Part shown: positions 10,877-19,879 of the stretch, piece after piece
Layout: the number at the start of each line of letters is the position of its first letter
Numbering within the stretch: position 1 is the stretch's first letter
From: Parvularia atlantis
Taxonomy: Eukaryota; Opisthokonta; Rotosphaerida
Direction of reading: 5' to 3'
NCBI GenBank assembly: GCA_943704415.1
Contig: CALSCO010002036.1
Location: forward strand, 1-32,452
DNA length: 32,452 nt
Program-made: the position numbers and the translations under genes
Notes under the pieces: generated by a model
Database searches by the model: none
What the model was told of the DNA's origin: nothing
What the model saw: the letters and a program-made list of their open reading frames with translations, nothing else

Positions 10877-11134
10877 TTGGTCCGCGATCCTCGACCCCCA
10901 AATCGGGGTGATCTATGCCGTGCCCCGCGCCCCGTGCCCCCGCGCCCGCTGCTGCCCCGCTTGCGCTCTTGCAGTCCGCGCGTCCGTGCACCCGCACTCT
11001 CACGTTGCGCGCGAGCCCCGCTGCGCCCCGTGCTGCCCCGGTCGCGCTGTGGGCACGGCGAGCGCTCGGGAGGCGCTGAGACAGCTCCGTCGCAGGCGCG
11101 TTTCGCAGTTCGCACGGGTCGAAGCGGCCACAAG
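10877..11134. promoter_or_regulatory. Divergent intergenic region between amidohydrolase and first 7TM gene
   Basis: 258 bp between two outward-facing starts. The stretch at about 10920-11050 is strongly C-rich on the plus strand (repeated CCCCGC/CCCCGTG words). I see no TATA box and no reading frame with coding character. Both genes encode proteins with signal peptides, so joint control is possible but not shown. Confidence 0.4.
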
Positions 11135-13186
11135 ATGCAGGCGCAGGGCACGCACACGCTCGCGGCGCTCGTGCTGCTCGCGGCGGTCGCCACGTGCGTG
11201 CGCGCACGCATCACGGTGCTCGGCGGGCCGCGCGACGGGCTCGAGATCGCGCACGCCGACGCGTTCCGCACGAGCGTCCCCGACTACGACGTCACAGGCA
11301 CACGCCGCGCGGGCCGGTTGCCGCTAAAAACGTGCTAAACGCGGCGGCGGCGCACAGGCTTCGTTGTGCCGTACACGCTCACGGGCGGCTGCCTGATCGA
11401 CGGTGCGCGCGCTTCGGTCCAGCACGCTCCCTCAGTCACGCGGCCGCATCGCAGACGGCCAGCCACTCGGCGTCAGCCCAAACATCAGCTTCATCGTCCT
11501 CGACGACGCGTTCCGCGCCGGGTGCCAGTCGATCGCCGACATCGTCGTGAACAATGCCGCGAGCGTGAACGCGAGCCTGTGGGGTGCGCGCGCTCTCACG
11601 CCTCGCTCACGATCCGCTGAGCGCGCACCACAGTCTTCACCCAGGGCGCATTCTACCAGGCCGTCCCGGGCGGGCTGCGCGACCCCGTGGGCGACCGCAC
11701 GCGCTACATGTACATGGGTGCGGCGCGCGTGCTGTGCGGCTGGGCGGCGCTGACGACGCACACTCGCAGGCCTCGCGATCACGCTGCTCTACCCGGGCCA
11801 GGCGCAGAGTGACTTTGTAGCGCTCGTGCAGAACGGCACACTGCGCATCCACGCCGTGGCCGGTGCGCGCGGTGACCGCCTGGGCGCGCTCTCAGTGCTG
11901 ATGCAGGCGTGGCGCACCCAGACCCCGGGCCGTACGCGGCCTCGCTCGCCTCGCCGCTGTACGTGGGCGGGCGCATCGTGGCGTTCATCCTCTTTGTGCG
12001 TGTGGCCTGCTCAATTGCGAACGCGCTCGCTCATGTGCCCGCGTGCACATGCGCCAGGGCCTGCTCGCGCTGTACTGCTGGACCGCGATCGGCATCGTGC
12101 TCGTCCGGCGCTGGCGCAAGTTTGCGCTCAACACATCCAACCAGCTGTTCATCCTCGTCGGCCTCTTTGCGACGCGTGCGTTCGCGCGCCTTTCCCCGCT
12201 TGCGCTGCGCCGCGCGTGACGGCACGCACACGCCCCTCCACACAGTGCGCTTCATCGAGGCCATCGACTACCAGGGCCTGCTGTTCCTGCTCGGCAGCGG
12301 CGGGCAGGCGGCCGTGCTGTGGATCGCGTACATATTTGCGCTCTGGGCCCTGCTCGAGCTGCTGCACGGGTGGACGACGGCGCTGGTCAAGTCGCGCGAC
12401 CTGCCGCAGTGGCTGCTGACGGCGTATCGGGCATTTGCGGTGGTCACGGGCGTCGTGATCGTGCTCGCGTGCGTCTCGGTCGTCATCTACTCGAGCGAGA
12501 AGTCGTTCAACGCGGTGGCGCGGATGCACCGCGTCATGTACTACATCGTCGGCGCGTGCCTGGGCGTGATCGGCGTGGTGTACGTCGTGGCAGGTTCGTG
12601 GCTGCTGGCGATTCTGGGGCGAACGGGCGTGACGGACGCGAAGACGGTGATCATGAAGAAGGTGCGCCTGCCGTGCCTGCCCGCCGTACTGCGCCGGACG
12701 CTGACGACGTTCGCGCGCGCCGCTGCAGATCACGGTGCTCATGGTCGTAGCGGGTGCGCCGTGGCTGCGTGTGCGCATGCTCGCACTGACCCGTCGGCGC
12801 GGCGCGCAGCCGTCTCGCTGCTCGTGCTGCTCATCGTCGTCGTCGCCAACATATTCGCAACGCTCACGCCCGAGAACCAGCTCGCCGTGGCCCTGCTCAA
12901 CACGCTCGTTATCGCCAGCTTTGCCGCGGCGATGCTCGCGTCGCTCCGCTTCGACTTTTACGAGCGCAGCACCTCGACCGAGGCCTCGGGCGGTTCCGCG
13001 TCCAAGACGAGCCAGACGGGCGCGGCGCGGCTCGTGTCGCGGGGCGCGCGCAAGGGCAGCACGGCAGCAGGCGGCGGCGACGACGACGGCGACATCTCGC
13101 TTGGCTCGCTCAGCCCGACCGCGGCCGAGCTGCTGCAGCACAGCGCGTCGGCGTCCTCCGTGGCGCGCAGCGACGTCACGCAGTGA
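11135..13186 (+). CDS. Seven-TM protein with signal peptide and possible PA-like ectodomain, paralogue 1
   Basis: I do not recognise a named family. The start at 11135 gives a signal peptide (THTLAALVLLAAVATCVRA) followed by an ectodomain of about 190 residues. Its landmarks are TGGCLIDDG, ISFIVLDDAF, IADIVVNNAASVNAS, VPGGLRDPVGD and LAITLLYPGQAQSDF. The pattern of a strand, a Gly-Cys turn, VVNNAA and a later ITLLYPG...L...NGT resembles a protease-associated (PA) fold, but this is inference. Seven hydrophobic helices follow, among them IVAFILFGLLALYCW, AVLWIAYIFALWALLELL, AFAVVTGVVIVLACVSVV, YYIVGACLGVIGVVYVVAG and VSLLVLLIVVVANIFATL. A Ser/Gly/Asp-rich cytosolic tail of about 85 residues ends it. 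This is the layout of a receptor. Nine introns were followed; the first appears to be GC-AG (near 11296). The next gene downstream is its paralogue. Confidence 0.8.
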
Positions 13187-13421
13187 ACAGCTCCGTGTGT
13201 GTCCAATCGGGACTTTTCCCCGTTTTTTTTTTTTTGTTGCCGCATCTGGCTGTTGTGCGGAACGCGCCCCTTGCCGCCCTAGCCTTCCCCGCGCCTGCGC
13301 GCCCCCCGCGCCACCCGATAGCGCCCCACGCGCCGCTCGCCGCGCACGCCGTGCTGACACGTGCGCGCGCCGCGCGGCCCGCAGCCTGAGCGTCAAGCTG
13401 TCAGATTCGAGTTACACGACC
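13187..13421. other. Intergenic spacer between the two 7TM paralogues
   Basis: 235 bp holding the 3' end of the first gene and the promoter of the second. A run of 13 T at 13223-13235 is the most AT-rich element here, and C-rich sequence follows. No gene is seen. Confidence 0.5.
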
Positions 13422-15535
13422 ATGCGCGCGCCAATCCTCACCGCCGCGCACGTCGCCCTCTTCGCGGCCGCGGCGCTGCTGCCAGCCGCCCGCGCGACGC
13501 TCACGGTGCTGTCGGGTGCGGGCGCGGGCACGGCCGTGCGCAACGGCGACCCGCGCGAGCTCGCGGTCACCTACGCCGTTTCGGGTGTGTCTCGCCCTTG
13601 TTTCGGTTCGTCTCAACGCGGCTGACGGCTGCCCGGCGACCAAGGCCGCCTCGTGCCCGTCGAGCTCGTCGGCGGCTGCGTCCTCGCCGGTGCGCCACCG
13701 TGTGTGACCTCGCGCGCGCATCGGCTCACGGCAGCGCGCAGATGACGCGCCGCGCGCGCTTGGGCCGGACCTCGCGTTCATCGTGCTCGACGAAGCGCTC
13801 GGCGCGGGCGGGTGCGAGGCGATCGAGGACATCGTGCTCAACAACGCCGCGGCGCTGGGCGCGAGCGCGTACGGTGCGCGCGCGCGACGCCCGCGTCCGA
13901 TCGCCCTGCGCTGAACTGGCACGGCGCGGGTCCAGTCTTCACGCAGGCGACGTTGTTCGGCTCGATCCCGGGCGGCTACTACGACCCCGTCGGCAACCCC
14001 GCGACGTACCGCGACCTCGGTACGCGCACACGCGCATCCCCCTCGTCGGGCCCACACCGCGGCAGGGCTCGCCATCACCATCGTGTACCTCGGTCCGGCC
14101 GACAAGGACCTGCTCGAGCAGCTCGTGACGGACGCAACCGCCGCGAGCCAGTACCTCAACGTCACTGTCGCCTCATGTACATGCCCGCGCGCACACGCAC
14201 GGTAGCAGCGGTGCTGACGCGCACGCCCGCAGACGCCGGCGACTACCCCGCGTTCGCGCAAACGCAACTTGTTCTAGCCGGGCGGATCATCGCTTACATC
14301 GTCTTTGTGCGCCGCGGCTGCGGGACCGTGTGCGGGCTAACGCGTGTGCGCGTGCCCAGTGCTCGATCGACCTATACTGCGTCGTCGTGCTCGCGCTCGT
14401 GCTCGTGCGCCACGGCCGCGCGTTCCCGCTCAACACGTCCACGTTCATCCTCATCTGCATGGTCGTCTTTGCCAGCCGTGCGTGCGGCACGACCCCACCG
14501 GCACCGTGCACGCCTGAGCGCACACGCGTGCCCGCACAGTCAATGTGGCTGCCTCGGTGAACTATGCAGGCTTGTTCCAGATCCTGCCGCCGGGCATGCA
14601 CGCGGCGCTCTCGTACATCAGCTTCATCTTTGGCCTGGCGGCGCTGCTCGAGCTGCTGCACGCGTGGACGAGCGTGCTTGTGCGCGCGCGCAACCTGCCG
14701 ACGTACCTGCTCCTGGCGTACCGCATCTTCGCCGTCGTCATGATGATCGTCACCATCGTCGCGCTCGCCTTCACGGCGGCGACGGTGATTGAGCGACGCG
14801 TCAACGGGGTCCTGCGCGCGCAGATAATCACCTTTCCGCTCATGGGTGCCTTCGTCTTCGTGCTCGTCGTCGTGTTCTTCCTGGCGGGTGTGAGCCTGCT
14901 GATCCTGCTCCGGCGCGTGCAGCTGGCCGCGGACGCAGCCAAGACGGCGATGATCCGCAAGGTGCGTTTGCACGACCTCGCGCACGGCGCCTCATGCCTA
15001 ACCCGCCGCGACGCGCAGATCACGGTGCTCATCATCATCGCCAGTGCGTTGCGAGCGCTCGCGCACGATGCGGCCGGGACTGACGGGGAGCGCACGCGCG
15101 CTGCGGCAGCGGCTGCGATGATCATCATCCTCTCGCAGATCATCCTCATCAGCCAGCGAAAGATCTCCAACCTCACCGCGGGCATCCAGCAGCTGATCGT
15201 GCAGACGATCTTCATCGGCACGCTCGCGGCCGCGATCCTGACGTCGCTGCGTTTCCGCCTGTTTGAGCGCACGGGCAGCAGTGCGGTGCAGGGCAGCTAC
15301 TCGGAGACGGCGCAGACGGTGGCGCTCGGCAGCAGCGACCTGGTCAAGCGCGACGGGTCGCGGGCGGCCAGCCCCGGTGCGACCCGGTCGGGCCATCTGA
15401 CCGGTGCGGTGCTCACGTTCTGCTGTTGTGCGGCGCAAAACTGAGCAACTCGTCGTCGGCGCAGACGATCTTATCATGCAGACCATTGCCGACCTGTCGT
15501 ACCGCCAGCCGGATGCCGACGCGATCGAGCAGTGA
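13422..15535 (+). CDS. Seven-TM protein with signal peptide and possible PA-like ectodomain, paralogue 2
   Basis: A tandem copy of the preceding gene with matching exon order. The start at 13422 gives the signal peptide ILTAAHVALFAAAALLPAARA. The ectodomain follows with LVPVELVGGCVLADDAP, LAFIVLDEAL, IEDIVLNNAAALGAS, IPGGYYDPVGN and LAITIVYLGPADKDL. Seven helices follow, including IIAYIVFCSIDLYCVVVLAL, STFILICMVVF, ISFIFGLAALLELLHAW, IFAVVMMIVTIVALAFTA and FVFVLVVVFFLAGVSLLIL. The shared spine with paralogue 1 includes LLELLH.WT..LV..R.LP and ITVL after helix 5. A last intron near 15404 joins a short tail ending QPDADAIEQ; without that splice the frame would stop at 15444. The copies have clearly diverged, so the duplication is not recent. 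Ligand and partner are unknown. Confidence 0.8.
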
Positions 15536-15924
15536 CCGCCGCTTGTGCTTGACCTTTTCACATGCAATAACTGTTAATGCCATCATCTTGAAGTCAGCTG
15601 AGCCGGAGCTTGAGGCTCGTCGGCAATCCAAGCGTGAGCAGAGAGACTTTTATTGAGAGGTCTGTCAACTTGAACCTTGATTCTCGCCGGCGAGCTAAGG
15701 ATCAGCTTCAGCCGGCCAGCCCACACGCTGACTCGGACCAGCCAGCCAGCCAGCCAGCCAGCCCACACGCTGACTCGGACCAGCCAGCCAGCCAGCCCAC
15801 ACGCTGACTCGGACCAGCCAGCCAGCCAGCCAGCCAGCCAACTTGACGGTGAAACCAACCTGAGCGCCATCAGCCCCGTGGCGCATTACCCGGGTAAGAT
15901 CACAACGACAACAACGTCCGCCGC
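15536..15924. other. Intergenic region before the Kelch-kinase gene
   Basis: 389 bp with a lower GC share than the genes around it. The first 170 bp hold AT-richer sequence that probably covers the 3' end of the second 7TM gene. The rest is mostly the minisatellite described separately, then about 80 bp leading to the ATG at 15925. I see no coding signal; open frames across the repeat are low-complexity. Confidence 0.5.
15712..15842. repeat. Compound minisatellite, CAGC runs alternating with a 21-bp unit
   Basis: Three copies of CCCACACGCTGACTCGGACC start at about 15720, 15762 and 15796. They are separated by runs of the tetramer CAGC and end in a longer CAGC run. The spacings (42 and 34 bp) differ by two tetramers, so the array has changed length by slippage. 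The unit CACACGCTGAC...CCAG looks like the branch point and acceptor of introns in this genome. Confidence 0.9.
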
Positions 15925-18900
15925 ATGAGCGCGCCGCTCGCGTGGACGCCGCTGGCCGGCGCGGCGCGCTGGGCACGGCGCAAGCTGCACACGGTCGTGC
16001 TGCACGGCGAGCACCTGTACGTCTTCGGCGGCGTCGACGTCGCGTCGGGCGCGGTGCTCGACGGCCTCGTCAAGCTGCGCGCGGCCGACGGCGAGCCGCT
16101 GTGCGTCGCCTCCCTATCAAACGGCGCGTCTGCTCACCACGCACGCGCGCGCGCACGGGCAGCGAGATGCCCACGACCGGCCCGGGGCCCGGTCCACGCC
16201 ACTCGCACGTCGCCGCGGTCGTGGACGGGACGATGTACGTGCACGGCGGCGTGGCCGCGTCCGGGCGCGTATGCCAGGACGTCCACGCGCTGCGGCTCGG
16301 TGCGTCACATGTGGCGCCCCTCCGGCCCGCTTAGTTATGGCCTGCGTGACAGCGACCGGCGAGTGGACGCGCGTCGCGACACGTGGCGCCGAGACGCCCG
16401 CGCGCTACGGCCACAGCGTCGCCGCGCATCATCGGTGCCGTCGTCGCTGCATCGGCCATCGCGGGTCTGGCCCTCCCACTGACGCGCGCGCAGATCCCTC
16501 GTCGTCTTTGGCGGCAGCGACGGCCGTGAGGTCTTCGCGACCGTCTTTGTGCTCGCGCTCGACACGGGCGTCTGGGAGCGCGTGCGGCTGGGCGGTGCGC
16601 GCAGTCGATCGACGCGATGGACTGTGAGAGGCTCACGCGGGCCGCATCAACGCAGGCGCCGACGTGCAGCCCTCGCCGCGGCTGTACCACTGCTCCGTGC
16701 AGCTCAGCGGCTCGTTCTACGTGCACGGCGGCACGCCCAAGGTCGCACTCGACGGTGCGCCGCGCTGCCATCCCAATGCGCAGCCGCTAACGCGATCGCA
16801 ATCGCGATGCACACAGGCCAGCTGTCGCACCTGAGCGACTGCAGCGAGTTCCAGCTCGAGACGCGCGAGTGGCGCCCCGTCGAGGTGCGCGGCACTGCGC
16901 CGTCCCGCTGCGGCCACTCGGCCGTCGTCTTCCAGGACACGATGGTGCGGTGCCTGGCAACCGCCCGCCCCGCGCGCGCGCCTCACGCCCTTGGCCGCGG
17001 CGCAGGTCGTCGTCGGCGGGCACTGGGGTGAGATGGCCGAGCCGCGGCCGATGCACCTGTTCAACTTTGTCACGGGTGAGTGGTCGATGGCGCAGGCCGC
17101 GCCCGTCGACATCTACACGCGGTGCGCACACCGGCCCACTGCCGCCCCACGCACTGCTCATGGTCGCGCACGTGCGCGAGCAGACGCTTCCAGGCCGCCG
17201 TGCTCGTCAACTCGGCGCTCATCGTCATCGGCGGCGAGTCCGCCAACTCGCGCGAGACCTTCGACGGCAGCAGGTGCACCTTCGCACGCGAGCCAGGCTC
17301 ACCGCTCACGCGCGTCGGGGTGCGCAGTCTGTGCCTCAAGGTCAAGCTGTCGGCCATGCGCGGCACGTCGCACCCGGCCACGCACACTGACAGCGTGTTC
17401 CAGCCCGAGGACAGGTGCGCAAAAAACACCCTGTGTTGTGCCGCCCTGACGGTCCCGGACATAGCGACCTGTCGCCGCCGATGTCGCTCCGCGCAGCGAG
17501 CGGCACCGCCCTGGCCGCGCCCAACAGCGCCGGCAGTCTGCGCAACGGCAGCGGCAACTCGCCCACGTACCGCAGCCCGCCGCCGCCGCAGCAGCAGCAA
17601 CAACAGCAGCAGGTGTTCCCGCACGGGCGCAGCGCCAGCGGGGCGAGCCTGGCGTCGATGGATCGGCCGCACGCGGCGTCGACATCTGGGCCCGAGGCTG
17701 CCGACGCGGCCGGCGGCACGGTGCGCGCACACTTTATGTGAGTGCGTGCTGATCGCGCATCCATGCGCCAGCTGAGGATAAAGTGCGATGTGGGCGAGGA
17801 GATGCGCCTGCTATGCCTGCCGCGGCACGTGACGTACGACCGGCTCGTGACGGCTATCTGCCGCGAGCTGTCGCTGCGGCAGGACACGCTGAGCCTGCAC
17901 TACGTCGTGCGTGCTGCTCTGGCGCACGTGCGCACCCGTGTTGACACGCTGCGCAGGACGAGGAGGGCGACCGCATCGTCGTGCGCTCGCAGGTGAGCGC
18001 ATTAGCTAGCGCGTGCCGCCGGCTCTCTGACGCGTGGTGCGGCACATCAGGCCGACCTGGACGAGGCCATCCTGCAGGCCGACCAGACGTCCGCGAGCAC
18101 CACGGGTCTGGTCCAGCTGGGAGGCGATGACGGGTCCACGCTGGACGCCCTGCCGCAGGGTGCGCGGCGCGAATGCCGAGTCGCGTGGCTCACACAGACA
18201 CACGTGCGACCAGGCAAGACGGTCACGATCAAGCTCATGCTCACCAACCGCAACGGCGGGCCGCTCGACCGCCAGCCGCTCAGCCGGCAGAACAGCGTCG
18301 GGCACAGCAACGGCAACGGCGCGGTCAACGGCAACGGTGTCAACGGCAGCAAGACCTGGGGCTGGGCGGGCGGGCCGCACCCCATGCGCGCCATGAGCAC
18401 GGGCCCGGGCGTGGCCATCTCGAACGGCGCATCGCCCGTCAGCCCGATCATGTGCGTGACTGCCGCCGCGGGGACGTTGCTGACACTGGCTCCCCTTTCG
18501 CAGACGCAGGAAGTACGCCACCACGGCGACGCGTGGCAAGTCTGAGCACCTGTCGCTGCTCGGCCGCCGGCCCGTCTTCCGAGGTGCGCGCATGTGCAAG
18601 GCCGCGCATCGCTCGCACACCGGCCTGACCGCGCCCGCGCGCCAGACCTGTCCGTGATCAAGGAGGGCCCCGAGATCGGCCGCGGGCCGCACTCGTCTGT
18701 GCACCTCGCGCTCGACCCGCTCACGGGCTACTTCCTGGCCGTGAAGGACGTGCGGCCGCTGGGCGGGGTCAACGCGCGGCTGGTGCGCGTGCAGCGCGCT
18801 CACAACGTGCAACTGACGTCTGCGCGTACGAAAGGCTGCGGCGCTGCGTGAGCACTCGGCCAAGCTCAACTCTTTCGAGCAGCACGACCACCTCGTCCAG

Positions 18901-19783
18901 TACCACGGTGAGCACGCAGCAAGCACGCTCTGCCGGTGCTGCCTGCTGACACGCCCGCGCGCACAGGCTTCGTGTTTGACAGCGATCACGTCAAGCTCTT
19001 TGTCGAGTACATCTCGGGTGGGTCCATCCGCGACCTGCTGGGCAAGTTTGGCACGCTGTCCGAGGCCGTGGCGAAGCTGTACACGCGGCAGATCCTCATG
19101 GGCCTCGACGAGCTGCACTCGCGCCAGATCGCGCACGGCGGTGCGTGCACAGCGCCCAGACTGCCCTTCAGCGCGGCTGACCGGCCGTTGCTTCCCCTTC
19201 AGCGCTCAAGACGAGCAACGTCCTGCTCGACTCGAACGGCGTGATCAAGCTGTCGGACTTTTTCTTTGCGCGCGCGCTCAACGGTGCGTGGCATACGCGG
19301 ACTGCGGACGCTCCGCTTAGGCGCAGCGCTGCTCTAGGCGACCAGCTCGAGACCATGCTCGAGCCGTCCGTGGAAGCGCAGATGCGCGTGTGCAAGGAGG
19401 ACATCTACCGCCTCGGCTGCGTCTTGCTCGAGATGCTCTCGGGCCTGCCGTTGTCAGGCAGCTCGTCGTCGCTGAGCTTGATGGGTGCACGGGTCTGTGC
19501 ACGGGCGGCGCGCTGGTGTGCTCGTTGGCTGAAGTCGCCGTTGCTGCGCAGGCACCGCTCATCCCCGAGTCGGTGTCACCAGACGCGTCCGACTTTTTGC
19601 TGCAGTGCTTCAACAAGTGCGGGCGCTGGCCGGTCGTGACGCTGCTCACGCTGCGCTCTCAGGGACGTCGACGCGCGCCCGACCGCTGCCGTCCTGCTCG
19701 AGCACTCGTACCTACAAGTGCGGGCGCGCTCGCGCTCGCTCGTTCGCACCTCGCGCACGTTCTCCAGTCCCAAGACCGGCTAG
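15925..19783 (+). CDS. Kelch repeat-PB1-STE-type pseudokinase protein (about 21 introns)
   Basis: About 21 introns were followed, nearly all with good phase. Residues 1-400 form six or seven Kelch blades: LYVFGGVD, HSHVAAVVDGTMYVHGGVA, RSLVVFGGSDG, GSFYVHGGTPK, CGHSAVVFQD, VVVGGHWGE, ALIVIGGES. A Ser/Gly/Pro linker with a poly-Gln run (17589-17612) follows. A PB1 domain then starts near 17772 with LRIKCDVGEEMRLLCLP and ends with VDEEGDRIVVRSQADLDEAI, so both the basic strand and the acidic OPCA motif are present. After a low-complexity linker comes a MEKK-like kinase fold: IGRGPHSSVHLAL, YFLAVKDV, KLFVEYISGGSIRDLLGKFG, KEDIYRLGCVLLEMLSG. The catalytic loop reads IAHGALKTSNVLLD (Asp of HRD is Ala) and DFG reads DFF, with a short activation segment lacking APE. 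It is probably inactive and acts as a scaffold. The stop at 19783 assumes the last GTGCGG is not spliced. Confidence 0.82.
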
Positions 19784-19879
19784 ACGCCCACCCTCCCGAC
19801 CGAAAACATGGCTTAGTTCACACGCATATGCGCAACCTTTTTGTGTACGACCACCGGCAAGAACAGGCTCACAGCGCCC
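19784..19879. other. Convergent 3' gap between Kelch-pseudokinase and mannosidase genes
   Basis: 96 bp tail-to-tail. It should hold both polyadenylation regions. No conserved AATAAA is visible on either strand, and no gene is seen. Confidence 0.4.

Noticed and set aside
15712-15842. CRISPR-like array
   Set aside because: The spacers are just CAGC tetramers and this is a eukaryotic genome. It is a slippage-type minisatellite.
15583-15976. Trp/Gly/Leu-rich or Gln/Pro/Ala/Ser-rich peptides across the minisatellite
   Set aside because: They are translations of a CAGC repeat whose spacing (42 and 34 bp) does not keep frame, as would be expected for non-coding DNA.
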